The notes under the pieces: generated by a model
What the model was told of the DNA's origin: nothing
Seen by the model: the letters and a program-made list of their open reading frames with translations, nothing else
Database searches by the model: none
Assembly (NCBI RefSeq): GCF_021025955.1
Contig: NZ_JAJNCL010000001.1
Location: 248,001-312,000 of the forward strand
Direction of reading: 5' to 3'
Length of the DNA stretch: 64,000 nucleotides
DNA from: Rhodococcus qingshengii
GTDB taxonomy: Bacteria; Actinomycetota; Actinomycetes; Mycobacteriales; Mycobacteriaceae
Translations under genes and position numbers: made by a program
Shown: one piece after another, positions 17,536-26,443 of the stretch
Numbering within the stretch: the first letter of the stretch is position 1
How the letters are laid out: the number at the start of each line of letters is the position of its first letter

Positions 17536-19398
17536 ATGTGCGGAATCGTGGGATACGTCGGCCACCGCCCAGCTCTGGGCGTTGTGGTGGAGGCTTTGCG
17601 ACGAATGGAGTATCGCGGGTACGACTCGTCGGGAATCGCGATTCTCGACGGAACCGGTGGGGTCGAGATCGAGCGTAAGGCCGGTAAGTTGGCCAACCTC
17701 GAGGCGGAGCTCGGCGAGTACGGTGCGGATCACTTTGTCGGTACGTCCGGTATGGGCCATACCCGGTGGGCGACGCATGGGCGTCCGACGGACCGCAATG
17801 CGCACCCGCATCGTGATGCCTCGGGCAAGCTGGCTGTCGTTCACAACGGAATCATCGAGAATTTCGCCCCGCTGCGTGCGGAGCTCGAGGCTGCAGGCGT
17901 CGAACTGCAGAGCGACACGGATTCCGAGGTCGCGGTTCACCTCGTAGCCCGGGCGTACGCCCAGGGGCCGACGGCAGGCGATTTCATCGAGAGTGCGCTG
18001 TCGGTGGTTCGTCGATTGGAAGGTGCGTTCACACTCGTCTTCACGCACGCCGATCACGCGGACACGATTGTTGCTGCACGCCGCTCCACGCCGCTCGTCG
18101 TCGGTGTCGGTGAGGGCGAGATGTTCCTCGGCTCCGACGTCGCTGCATTCATCGAGCACACACGCGATGCGGTTGAACTCGGACAGGATCAGGCAGTGGT
18201 GATCACCGCCGACAGCTATCGGATCTCCGACTTCGCGGGCAACGAGGCAGAGGGGCGCCCGTTCCGCATCGACTGGGATCTCGCGGCCGCCGAAAAGGGT
18301 GGCCACGATTACTTCATGCTCAAGGAGATCGAAGAGCAGCCGACTGCTGTCGCCGACACGCTCCTCGGCCACTTCGAAAACGGGAAGATCGTCCTCGACG
18401 AGCAGCGGTTGTCCGATCAGGAACTGCGTGACGTCGAGAAGGTGTTTGTCGTCGCCTGCGGTAGTGCTTACCATTCCGGTCTGTTGGCGAAGTACGCGAT
18501 CGAGCATTGGACGCGTCTACCTGTCGAGGTCGAACTCGCAAGCGAATTCCGTTACCGCGACCCGGTTCTCGATCGTTCGACGCTTGTTGTCGCGATCTCG
18601 CAGTCGGGGGAGACGGCCGACACACTCGAAGCTGTCAAGCATGCCAAGGATCAGAAGGCGCGGGTTCTCGCGATCTGCAACACCAACGGTGCGCAGATCC
18701 CGCGTGAGGCCGACGCCGTCCTCTACACCCGGGCAGGACCGGAAATCGCGGTCGCGTCCACCAAGGCGTTCCTGGCACAGGTGACCGCGAATTACCTCGT
18801 CGGTTTGGCATTGGCGCAGGCGCGCGGCACCAAGTACCCGGATGAGGTCGCCCGCGAGTACGCCGACCTGGAAGCGATGCCCGCGTTGGTCAGCAAGGTA
18901 CTCGAGACGGCAGAACCCGTGCGCGCGTTGGCGCGCCAGTTCGCGCACGCGTCGACCGTGCTGTTCCTTGGTCGCCACGTCGGCTATCCGGTTGCGCTCG
19001 AGGGTGCACTCAAGCTCAAAGAGCTTGCCTACATGCACGCCGAGGGCTTTGCCGCCGGTGAACTCAAGCACGGCCCGATCGCGCTGATCGAAGAGGGCCT
19101 GCCGGTCATCATCGTCATGCCGTCGCCGCAGGGTCGCGCTGTGCTTCACTCGAAGTTGGTGTCGAACATCCAGGAGATCAAGGCACGCGGTGCGACGACG
19201 ATCGTCATCGCGGAGGAAGGCGACACCGTCGCAGCGGCGCATGCGGATCACCTGATCGAGATTCCGGCGTCACCGACTCTGCTGCAGCCGTTGCTGTCCA
19301 CGGTTCCGTTGCAGATCTTTGCGGCCGAGGTTGCCGCGGCGCGCGGATACGACGTCGACAAGCCGCGTAACCTGGCGAAATCGGTTACGGTCGAGTAG
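17536..19398 (+). CDS. glmS: Glutamine-fructose-6-phosphate aminotransferase (isomerizing)
   Basis: First step of hexosamine synthesis: fructose-6-phosphate and glutamine to glucosamine-6-phosphate. 620 residues. Cys2 at the N-terminus (MCGIVGYVG) is the glutaminase nucleophile; the glutaminase domain covers about 1-240, followed by two SIS sugar-isomerase domains (ACGSAYHSG, ISQSGETADT; KELAYMHAEGFAAGELKHGP) and the C-terminal KSVTVE. The 68-bp upstream region has no glmS ribozyme, as expected for actinobacteria. Supplies the substrate of GlmM encoded upstream. Confidence 0.98.
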   Translation: MCGIVGYVGHRPALGVVVEALRRMEYRGYDSSGIAILDGTGGVEIERKAGKLANLEAELGEYGADHFVGTSGMGHTRWATHGRPTDRNAHPHRDASGKLAVVHNGIIENFAPLRAELEAAGVELQSDTDSEVAVHLVARAYAQGPTAGDFIESALSVVRRLEGAFTLVFTHADHADTIVAARRSTPLVVGVGEGEMFLGSDVAAFIEHTRDAVELGQDQAVVITADSYRISDFAGNEAEGRPFRIDWDLAAAEKGGHDYFMLKEIEEQPTAVADTLLGHFENGKIVLDEQRLSDQELRDVEKVFVVACGSAYHSGLLAKYAIEHWTRLPVEVELASEFRYRDPVLDRSTLVVAISQSGETADTLEAVKHAKDQKARVLAICNTNGAQIPREADAVLYTRAGPEIAVASTKAFLAQVTANYLVGLALAQARGTKYPDEVAREYADLEAMPALVSKVLETAEPVRALARQFAHASTVLFLGRHVGYPVALEGALKLKELAYMHAEGFAAGELKHGPIALIEEGLPVIIVMPSPQGRAVLHSKLVSNIQEIKARGATTIVIAEEGDTVAAAHADHLIEIPASPTLLQPLLSTVPLQIFAAEVAAARGYDVDKPRNLAKSVTVE

Positions 19399-19414
19399 CT
19401 TTCGCTAAAAACAT

Positions 19415-19444
19415 GGGCCCCGCAGTCGAAAGACTGTGGGGCCC
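19415..19444. terminator. Hairpin terminator after glmS
   Basis: A 13-bp stem, GGGCCCCGCAGTC with GACTGTGGGGCCC (one G.U pair), closed by a GAAA tetraloop. It lies between the convergent ends of glmS and the cupredoxin gene and may serve both; no T-run follows on the plus strand, but on the minus strand ATGTTTTT follows. Confidence 0.8.
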
Positions 19445-19451
19445 GGGTGCG

Positions 19452-19823
19452 TTACTGCGCTTGAACGACGACGGTTCCGCGCATCTCGGGATGAGGTGTG
19501 CAGGTGTAGTCGTACGTTCCGGGTTCGGTGAACGTGTAGGTATAGGTTCCCGATTTCTTGAGTGGGCTGCGGAGTTTGCCCTTGGCGTCACCGAGGCCGC
19601 TGACGTCGTGGGCCATTCCGTTGTCGTCGAACACCCACGTGACGGTGTCACCAACGCTCACGGTGATGGACGCGGGCGAGTACGCCATCCCGGAGATGGT
19701 CACCACGGGTCCGCTCGCCGTCGTTTCGGCCGCAGATGGTGTGGTGTCTGTGCTGGAACTGCACCCGACCAGACCGAGGGCGAGGACGAGTCCCGCGATT
19801 GCCGGGCGAAGACGTGATTTCAT
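19452..19823 (-). CDS. Cupredoxin-domain (plastocyanin-like) lipoprotein
   Basis: 123-residue exported blue-copper-type protein. Lipoprotein signal with lipobox GLVGC, a Ser/Thr-rich linker, then a single cupredoxin fold: VVTISGMAYSPASITVSVGD, WVFDDNGMAHDV carrying the first His ligand, and YDYTCTPHPEMRG carrying Cys, His and Met. All four type-1 copper ligands are present. Likely membrane-anchored outside the cell as an electron carrier or copper binder. Convergent with glmS, divergent from nnrD with a 38-bp gap. Confidence 0.9.
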   Translation of the reverse strand: MKSRLRPAIAGLVLALGLVGCSSSTDTTPSAAETTASGPVVTISGMAYSPASITVSVGDTVTWVFDDNGMAHDVSGLGDAKGKLRSPLKKSGTYTYTFTEPGTYDYTCTPHPEMRGTVVVQAQ

Positions 19824-19861
19824 GGTTCCGAGGGTAGCGACGGCAACTGAAGGGTTCCGAC

Positions 19862-21295
19862 ATGCGTGGGTACTACACAGCCGATCAGGTGCGAGCAGCG
19901 GAGGCGCCGCTGCTCGACAAGCTGCCCGACGGGGTGCTGATGCGTCGAGCGGCCTACGGCCTTGCGCGAGTCGTCGCGGACGAATTACGTTCCCGTACAG
20001 GATCGGTCGCGCATCGGTCCGTGACGCTTCTGGTCGGTACGGGCGACAACGGCGGTGACGCCCTGTGGGCCGGTGCGTTGCTCCGCAAACGAGGTGTGAG
20101 TGTCAGGGCCGTCCTGCTCGACCCGGCCCGCGCTCATCGGGCGGGCCTCGACGCTCTTCTGAAGGCCGGTGGCCGAGTCGCCGCCGAAGTCGGGTCGCCA
20201 GATCTGGTGATCGACGGGATCGTCGGGATATCCGGGCACGGCGGTCTGCGGCCGAATGCAGCTGAGCTCGTCGGCCAAGTGGATGCGCCGATCGTGGCGG
20301 TCGATCTGCCGAGCGGCGTCGACGCGAACACCGGCGCAGTGGACGGTCCGTCGGTAAGCGCTGATGTGACGGTCACATTCGGTGCGCTCAAACCGGTACA
20401 CATACTCGCGGCTCCGCTGTGTGGTCGTGTCGAACGCGTGGACATCGGACTGAGCGTCGGCGAACCGGAGTTCGGTTCACTCGATCCGGCCGAGGTCGGC
20501 GCTCTGTGGCCGGTACCTGGCCCAGAGGATGACAAGTACTCGCAGGGTGTGGTGGGCATCGTTGCGGGAAGTGAGCAGTATCCGGGCGCGGGCGTGCTCT
20601 GTACCGGCGCCGCGGTGACCGCGACCTCCGGCCTGGTCCGCTACGCCGGGCACGGAGCCGCAGAGGTGCTGTCCCGGTTCCCGGAGGTGATCGCCAGTGA
20701 GACGTTCGAGTCTGCGGGGCGGGTTCAAGCCTGGGTGGTCGGCCCCGGTATGGGTATCGACGACGCCGCTGCGCGACTTCTCGCGTCGGTACTCGCTACC
20801 GATGTACCCGTTGTTGTCGACGCGGACGGACTGACCCTGCTGGCTCAGCGTCCCGAACTTGTCGCAGCACGAACTGCGCCGACACTTCTGACGCCCCACG
20901 CCGGCGAGTTCGCACGATTCACACCACTCGGCGACGACAGAATCGCAGCCACGCGCGCTCTTGCCGAACGACTCGGAGTCACGGTTCTACTGAAGGGCCA
21001 TACGACGGTGATCTCGGATCCGCGCGGTGAGGTCCTCGTCAACGACGCCGGCGGCTCCTGGGCGTCGACGGCAGGTTCGGGTGACATCCTCTCCGGCGTG
21101 ATCGGCGCGTTGCTGGCTGCGGGTCTGAGCCCCCTCGAGGCCGGGGCCGTCGGCGCGCGGGCCCACGCGTTGGCTGCGAATATCGCCGCCGCCGGCGATC
21201 AGAGCGATGTCGCCGGAGCACCGATTTCGGCGTCACCCCTGCTGGGAGGACTACGCGAGTCGGTGCGTATGCTCCGCTCTTTTGCCCAGAACTGA
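19862..21295 (+). CDS. nnrD: Bifunctional NAD(P)H-hydrate epimerase / ADP-dependent dehydratase
   Basis: Repairs hydrated NADH and NADPH. The N-terminal ~210 residues form the YjeF-N epimerase domain ([49 protein letters not shown]); the C-terminal half is the ribokinase-like dehydratase ([49 protein letters not shown]). 477 residues is the normal fused length, as in Rv3433c. ATG at 19862 directly after TTCCGAC. Sits upstream of alr with 55 bp between. Confidence 0.96.
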   Translation: MRGYYTADQVRAAEAPLLDKLPDGVLMRRAAYGLARVVADELRSRTGSVAHRSVTLLVGTGDNGGDALWAGALLRKRGVSVRAVLLDPARAHRAGLDALLKAGGRVAAEVGSPDLVIDGIVGISGHGGLRPNAAELVGQVDAPIVAVDLPSGVDANTGAVDGPSVSADVTVTFGALKPVHILAAPLCGRVERVDIGLSVGEPEFGSLDPAEVGALWPVPGPEDDKYSQGVVGIVAGSEQYPGAGVLCTGAAVTATSGLVRYAGHGAAEVLSRFPEVIASETFESAGRVQAWVVGPGMGIDDAAARLLASVLATDVPVVVDADGLTLLAQRPELVAARTAPTLLTPHAGEFARFTPLGDDRIAATRALAERLGVTVLLKGHTTVISDPRGEVLVNDAGGSWASTAGSGDILSGVIGALLAAGLSPLEAGAVGARAHALAANIAAAGDQSDVAGAPISASPLLGGLRESVRMLRSFAQN

Positions 21296-21350
21296 GTATG
21301 TTCAAACCCGAACACGTGTCCGATCCTGTGTGGGTGGCAGGATTGTCGCC

Positions 21351-22553
21351 ATGACGCTTGCCCAGGGAAGAGCACCGAAGGAGCCTGCAGAGGGGAAGTC
21401 GAGCCAGCTCGATACCGCAGTAGGGCCGCAGACTGAGGCAGTCGTAGATCTGGACGCTATCGCGCACAACGTGCGAGTCCTGCGTAAATTTGCCGGGGAT
21501 GCAGCGATGATGGCGGTCATCAAGGCAGACGGATACAACCACGGCGCAGTTGCGGTCGCACGGACGGCACTGTCGGCCGGAGCCCGGGAACTCGGCGTCA
21601 CCACCATCACCGAGGCATTGGTTCTTCGCGAGGCAGGCATCACCGCTCCCGTCTTGGCCTGGTTGCACGGAGTAGACGCCGATTTCGCGTCGGCGATCCG
21701 CTCCGACGTCGAGATCGGGGTCTCCTCGCCGCGACACCTGGCTGCTGTGGTCGACGCGGCCCGCGTTCTGGGACTACCGGCGACGGTGACGCTCAAGGTG
21801 GACACCGGTCTCAATCGCAACGGCGTATCGAGAACCGAGTGGCCGCAGATGCTCGACGACCTCGCCGCTGCCCGCGACGAGGGCACGATCCGGTTACGCG
21901 GAGTGTTCTCGCACCTTGCACACTCCGACGAGCCACATCATGACGTCATCGACATGCAGAAGCAGCGCCTGATCGACGCGGTTGCCGACGTCCGTGCCCA
22001 CGGATTCGACCCCGAAGTTGTTCACCTTTCAAACTCGGCAGCGACGGTGACCCGCCCTGACCTGCGATTTGACATGGTTCGACCCGGAATCGCGATATAT
22101 GGATTGTCTCCGGTGCCTGAACTCGGAGATTTCGGTTTACGACCGGCGATGACGCTGCGAGCGAAGGTGATTCTGGTGAAGAAGGTGGCTGCCGGAGAGG
22201 GCGTCTCCTACGGGCATCAGTGGGTCGCACCGCACGACACCACTCTTGCGCTGCTGCCCGTCGGCTACGCCGATGGCTTGTCTCGTTCACTGAGCGGCAA
22301 GTTCGAAGTGCAGTTGGGCGGTAAGCGTCGCCAGGCGGTCGGGCGGATCTGTATGGACCAGGTGCTGGTGGACCTGGGGCCGGACGGTGACGGAGTTCGC
22401 GAAGGTGACACCGCGATCTTCTTCGGGAACGGCGATCACGGCGAACCCAACGCGCAGGCCTGGGCCGACGTACTCGACACCATTCACTACGAGGTCGTGA
22501 CCGGAATACGTGGACGCACTGTGCGTACGTACATCGGGGGAGAGACGTCATGA
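21351..22553 (+). CDS. alr: Alanine racemase
   Basis: Makes D-alanine for peptidoglycan, PLP-dependent, cytoplasmic. 400 residues. The PLP lysine lies in [12 protein letters not shown] and the catalytic Tyr in [22 protein letters not shown] and [11 protein letters not shown] are further family blocks. ATG at 21351 is chosen over the earlier open frame (to 21207), which lies in the nnrD coding region. Its last four bases overlap the next start (ATGA), so alr and the hydrolase are coupled. Confidence 0.97.
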   Translation: MTLAQGRAPKEPAEGKSSQLDTAVGPQTEAVVDLDAIAHNVRVLRKFAGDAAMMAVIKADGYNHGAVAVARTALSAGARELGVTTITEALVLREAGITAPVLAWLHGVDADFASAIRSDVEIGVSSPRHLAAVVDAARVLGLPATVTLKVDTGLNRNGVSRTEWPQMLDDLAAARDEGTIRLRGVFSHLAHSDEPHHDVIDMQKQRLIDAVADVRAHGFDPEVVHLSNSAATVTRPDLRFDMVRPGIAIYGLSPVPELGDFGLRPAMTLRAKVILVKKVAAGEGVSYGHQWVAPHDTTLALLPVGYADGLSRSLSGKFEVQLGGKRRQAVGRICMDQVLVDLGPDGDGVREGDTAIFFGNGDHGEPNAQAWADVLDTIHYEVVTGIRGRTVRTYIGGETS

Positions 22554-23602
22554 AGACTGCAGGAAAGATGAGCATTCTCGGTGGCCTGCTCAGCGCTGTG
22601 GCGCTCGGGTCGATGGCCGGCGTGAACGCATTCAAGACCGCGACGCGTCCGGGTCGCGAAATCTACGCCGACGAGGACTTCGACCTCATGACGCGCGACC
22701 GCAAGAGCACTGTGCGCACCGAGGACGGCGTCGAGCTGGCAGTCCGCGAAGTGGGACCGGACGACGCTCCGCTGACAGTCGTTTTCGTGCACGGATATTG
22801 CCTGAGTGCGCTGTCCTGGCATTTCCAGCGCCGCCAGCTCGAAGAGCGATGGGGCAACAAGGTTCGCATGGTGTTCTACGACCAGCGCGGACACGGAGAT
22901 TCGGGTATGCCGCGCTCGAAGAGTTGTACGGTGTGGCAGCTCGGCCGCGACCTCGCGACCGTCGTCGAGGCCAAGGTACCGAAGGGGCCGATAGTTCTCG
23001 TCGGTCACTCGATGGGCGGCATGACGGTACTCGCGCTCGCCGGTCAGCGACCCGAATGGTTCGAGGGCCGAGTCATCGGTGTCGGGCTGGTCGCGACGAC
23101 TGCGGCAGGACTGGCCGAGACCGGCCTGACCCGCAATCTGCAGAACCCGATCATCGACGGATTCCGGTTGGCAGTGCGCACCTCACCAGGAGTGGTTCAG
23201 CACGCTCGGGGCGCTGCGCGAGTACTGATCACGCCGATCTTGCGCGCGGCGTCGTACGGCACCGATGTCAGCCCGCGGCTGCATGAGCTGTCGGACGGCA
23301 TGCTCGACCGGACCTCGGTTGTGACCATCGTGAATTTCCTGCGGACGTTGGAACTGCACGACGAGTCTGCGTCCTTAGAGGTCCTCGCGCACACACCGGC
23401 AGTCGTGATCTGCGGCGATCAAGACATGATGATTCCGTTCATCAGCTCCAAGCGTCTCGCTGCCGATCTCCCCGAATCGGAACTCGTGAGAGTTCACGGG
23501 GCCGGCCATCTGGTGCAGCTCGAGTTCCCGGCGATCGTCACGGACGCAATCGACAAGCTGGTGCAGCGTGCACAGGTCGAAGAGCGGTCCGATGTCGGCT
23601 GA
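22550..23602 (+). CDS. Alpha/beta hydrolase
   Basis: 350 residues. A hydrophobic N-terminus ([21 protein letters not shown]) suggests membrane attachment. The hydrolase core shows the oxyanion loop [14 protein letters not shown], the nucleophile elbow GHSMGG, the acid strand [10 protein letters not shown] and the catalytic His in [11 protein letters not shown], so the triad Ser-Asp-His is intact. Coupled to alr by an ATGA overlap and overlapping tsaE by 11 bp. The substrate cannot be told from sequence; the same gene stands between alr and tsaE in many relatives. Confidence 0.92.
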   Translation: MKTAGKMSILGGLLSAVALGSMAGVNAFKTATRPGREIYADEDFDLMTRDRKSTVRTEDGVELAVREVGPDDAPLTVVFVHGYCLSALSWHFQRRQLEERWGNKVRMVFYDQRGHGDSGMPRSKSCTVWQLGRDLATVVEAKVPKGPIVLVGHSMGGMTVLALAGQRPEWFEGRVIGVGLVATTAAGLAETGLTRNLQNPIIDGFRLAVRTSPGVVQHARGAARVLITPILRAASYGTDVSPRLHELSDGMLDRTSVVTIVNFLRTLELHDESASLEVLAHTPAVVICGDQDMMIPFISSKRLAADLPESELVRVHGAGHLVQLEFPAIVTDAIDKLVQRAQVEERSDVG

Positions 23603-24083
23603 GAACTCCACCGGACTTCCCGAATCCGGACAGATCACATTGGAAACGGCCGACGATACCGAGGCTTTCGGCCGACGATTGGCGGCGGGACTTGTTGCCG
23701 GCGACCTGGTGGTGCTCGACGGACCGCTCGGGGCAGGCAAGACGGCACTTACTCGCGGAATCGGAGCGGGCCTCGGGGTGCAGGGCCGGGTGACGTCCCC
23801 CACGTTTGTCATCGCGCGTGAGCATCGACCGGGCACCCGTCCCGGCGGCGGCGATCCCGTCGGCATGATTCACGTCGACGCATACCGACTGGGCGACAGC
23901 GGACCGCACGCACTCGACGAACTCGATGCTCTCGACCTCGACACAGACCTCACCGATGCAGTGGTGGTGGTCGAATGGGGTGGCGATGTCGTGGAAAGGC
24001 TCGTCGAACGGCACCTGCGAGTGCAGCTACATCGTGAACCCGAATCGGATGTGCGGACTGCGAGTTGGTCTTGGACGTCGTGA
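23592..24083 (+). CDS. tsaE: tRNA t6A synthesis ATPase TsaE
   Basis: ATPase that drives the TsaB-TsaD cycle making t6A at tRNA position 37. 163 residues from the ATG at 23592 (MSAENSTGL), which overlaps the preceding gene. P-loop GPLGAGKTALTRGIG, then SPTFVIAREH and MIHVDAYRLGD, and the Walker B-like VVVVEWGGDV. Its stop lies within the first copy of a 29-bp tandem repeat. Confidence 0.95.
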   Translation: MSAENSTGLPESGQITLETADDTEAFGRRLAAGLVAGDLVVLDGPLGAGKTALTRGIGAGLGVQGRVTSPTFVIAREHRPGTRPGGGDPVGMIHVDAYRLGDSGPHALDELDALDLDTDLTDAVVVVEWGGDVVERLVERHLRVQLHREPESDVRTASWSWTS

Positions 24084-24131
24084 AACTGAGTTTCGTGTCA
24101 CCGACGTCGTGAAACGGCGTTTCGTGTCACA
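24074..24131. repeat. Two tandem 29-bp repeats at the end of tsaE
   Basis: Copies at 24074-24102 and 24103-24131 differ at three positions. Each contains GTGAAAC, a 3-base spacer and GTTTCGTGTCAC, a bulged inverted repeat. A partial third copy (GCCGTCGTGACC) follows. The tsaE stop is in copy 1. The rest of the gap to tsaB contains nothing recognised. Confidence 0.85.
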
Positions 24132-24190
24132 GCCGTCGTGACCCTCCCGGGCCGGAAGTGGTTCTTCACGTGCGAGTACTCTGAGAAATC

Positions 24191-24880
24191 GTGCTTGTTC
24201 TCGCAATTGACACCTCCACTCCGGCAGTCACTGCCGGAGTCGTCTCCCTGTCGGCTTCGTCACCGGACACAGCGTCACAGGACACAGAGTCACAGAACAC
24301 CGTGAAGACGCTTGCCGTGCGTGTCACGGTCAATCCTCGTGCGCACGCCGAGGTCTTGACTCCTCACGTCCTCGAATGCCTCGCCGAGGCAGGGCTCACG
24401 GCGGCAGAGTTGAACGCCGTCGTAGTGGGTGTCGGGCCTGGGCCGTACACAGGCTTGCGTGTCGGCATGGCGACTGGCGCTGCCTTCGGCGATGCTCTCG
24501 GTGTACCCGTGTACGGCGTCTGCAGCCTCGATGCCATCGCGGCTGCGGTACCGACCACGGAGAGCTTGCTCGTCGTGACCGACGCGAGGCGTCGCGAGAT
24601 ATATTGGGCGCGCTACGACGGCGGAGTGCGCGTCGAAGGACCGGCTGTGAATTCCGCCGGCGACGTTGATCCTTCGCCTTCGCCTTCGACGCTGATCGCC
24701 GGATCCGCTTCGCATGTGGACTTCTTCGATCTTCCCGTCGAACCGGCTGAGACGCCGTCACCGGCCGGGTTGGTGACAGTCGCTGCTCGCGAGATTCTGG
24801 CCGGATCGGTTCCGGCCCCGCTAGAGCCGCTGTACCTCCGACGCCCGGACGCGAAGACCCTCGCAGAACGTGGCAAGTGA
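24191..24880 (+). CDS. tsaB: tRNA t6A synthesis protein TsaB
   Basis: Non-catalytic ASKHA-fold partner of TsaD. 229 residues. The N-terminus MLVLAIDTSTPAVTAGVV is the family signature; AVVVGVGPGPYTGLRVGMATG and TDARRREIYWARY follow. A Ser/Thr/Asp-rich insert (ASSPDTASQDTESQ) near residue 22 is variable in the group. GTG at 24191. The stop overlaps rimI. Confidence 0.95.
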   Translation: MLVLAIDTSTPAVTAGVVSLSASSPDTASQDTESQNTVKTLAVRVTVNPRAHAEVLTPHVLECLAEAGLTAAELNAVVVGVGPGPYTGLRVGMATGAAFGDALGVPVYGVCSLDAIAAAVPTTESLLVVTDARRREIYWARYDGGVRVEGPAVNSAGDVDPSPSPSTLIAGSASHVDFFDLPVEPAETPSPAGLVTVAAREILAGSVPAPLEPLYLRRPDAKTLAERGK

Positions 24881-25383
24881 CAGAGCAGATGAAGTACAGC
24901 ATCGAGCCGATGAACGTCGATGACGCCGAACGATGCGCCGAATTGGAACGCGCCTTGTTCGCGGGCGACGGACCATGGAGTGCGCAAGCCTTCGTCTCGG
25001 AGCTTGCGGGTGCACATAATCATTACTTCGTTGCCAGAGAACCCGACGGTCATGTCCTCGGCTACGCCGGAGTTGCCCTGTTGGGGGCGTCGCCGAACAT
25101 GGAGGCCGAGGTTCACACCATCGGCACGGATCCTTCGGCTCAGCGGGTGGGAATCGGCGGCGCATTGCTCGATGCGCTTCTGACGCTGGCGGATTCACGG
25201 CAGTGCCCGGTGTTCCTGGAAGTGCGCACCGACAACGAACCTGCCATCGCGCTGTACCGGCGCGAAGGATTCGAGATCGTCGGAACACGAAAGAAGTACT
25301 ACCAGCCCAGTGGGGCAGATGCGTACACGATGAGACGGCCCGCCGTGCTCGGTGTCCGCGAAATTGAGGAGCAGCAAGCATGA
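24877..25383 (+). CDS. rimI: Ribosomal protein S18-alanine N-acetyltransferase
   Basis: GNAT acetyltransferase of 168 residues. The acetyl-CoA loop is [16 protein letters not shown], with [28 protein letters not shown] downstream, typical of RimI. GTG at 24877 overlaps the tsaB stop (GTGA); an ATG at 24892 is an alternative. The stop overlaps tsaD (ATGA), so tsaB-rimI-tsaD is translated as one unit. Confidence 0.93.
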   Translation: MTEQMKYSIEPMNVDDAERCAELERALFAGDGPWSAQAFVSELAGAHNHYFVAREPDGHVLGYAGVALLGASPNMEAEVHTIGTDPSAQRVGIGGALLDALLTLADSRQCPVFLEVRTDNEPAIALYRREGFEIVGTRKKYYQPSGADAYTMRRPAVLGVREIEEQQA

Positions 25384-26417
25384 TCGTCATGGGTGTCGAA
25401 AGCTCTTGCGACGAAACAGGTGTGGGTATCGTCCGCTGGAACGGTGACGGAACCTGCGAACTGTTGGCCGACGAGGTGGCATCGAGCGTGGATCAGCACG
25501 CCAGGTACGGGGGAGTGGTTCCCGAAGTGGCCTCGCGGGCTCACCTCGAGGCGATAGTGCCGACGATGCGCCGTGCCCTAGCTGCCGCCGGTATCGAGAA
25601 GCCCGACGCACTAGCCGTCACCATCGGACCCGGCCTGGCCGGCGCGCTGCTGGTCGGTGTCGCCGCCGCGAAAGCCTATGCGGCAGCATGGAACATCCCG
25701 TTCTATGCGGTCAATCATCTCGGCGGTCACGTCTCGGTGGACACTCTCGAGCACGGTCCGTTGCCCTCGTGCGTCGCATTGCTGGTCTCCGGTGGTCACA
25801 CGCACCTGCTTCACGTCGAAGATCTGGGCAAGCCCATTGTCGAACTGGGCACGACCGTCGACGATGCCGCCGGCGAGGCCTTCGACAAGGTGGCCAGGCT
25901 GCTCGGACTCGGCTTTCCCGGTGGGCCGGCACTCGATGCTGCTGCGCAAGAGGGAGATCGGAACGCAATCGCCTTCCCTCGCGGCATGACGGGGCCGCGC
26001 GATTCGCGGCACGACTTCTCGTTCTCGGGACTCAAGACGTCCGTCGCGCGCTATGTCGAATCGAAAGAGCGCGCAGGCGAGACCTTTTCGATCCCGGACA
26101 TCGCTGCCTCGTTCCAGGAAGCGGTTGCAGACGTCCTGACGATGAAGGCAGTGCGTGCAGCCGAGGACGTCGGGGTCGACACGTTGGTTCTCGGCGGCGG
26201 CGCCACGGCCAATTCGCGTATCCGCTCACTCGCTGAGCAGCGCTGCGCCGAAGCGGGCATCACGTTGCGCATTCCGAAACCTCGACTGTGCACGGACAAC
26301 GGTGTGATGATCGCTTCGTTGGCCGCCCACCTGATCGGAAACGGCGCAGGCCCTTCGGAATTGAGTGTTGCGACGGACCCGGGGCTGTCGGTCTCAGTCA
26401 GCCAGTTGATGCGCTGA
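25380..26417 (+). CDS. tsaD: tRNA N6-threonylcarbamoyladenosine transferase TsaD
   Basis: Catalytic subunit of t6A37 formation on ANN-decoding tRNAs. 345 residues. Metal-binding motifs [10 protein letters not shown] and [10 protein letters not shown], the nucleotide loop [11 protein letters not shown] and [13 protein letters not shown] are in place; [13 protein letters not shown] opens the protein. Last gene of the operon, with its stop inside a duplicated 15-bp sequence shared with the convergent gene. Confidence 0.97.
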   Translation: MIVMGVESSCDETGVGIVRWNGDGTCELLADEVASSVDQHARYGGVVPEVASRAHLEAIVPTMRRALAAAGIEKPDALAVTIGPGLAGALLVGVAAAKAYAAAWNIPFYAVNHLGGHVSVDTLEHGPLPSCVALLVSGGHTHLLHVEDLGKPIVELGTTVDDAAGEAFDKVARLLGLGFPGGPALDAAAQEGDRNAIAFPRGMTGPRDSRHDFSFSGLKTSVARYVESKERAGETFSIPDIAASFQEAVADVLTMKAVRAAEDVGVDTLVLGGGATANSRIRSLAEQRCAEAGITLRIPKPRLCTDNGVMIASLAAHLIGNGAGPSELSVATDPGLSVSVSQLMR

Positions 26418-26443
26418 GAATCAGCCGACTGAGAATCAGCCGA
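26414..26443. repeat. Tandem 15-bp duplication between convergent stops
   Basis: CTGAGAATCAGCCGA occurs at 26414-26428 and again, identical, at 26429-26443. The tsaD stop lies in the first copy and the stop of the Hsp70-like gene (read on the minus strand) in the second. Confidence 0.9.
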
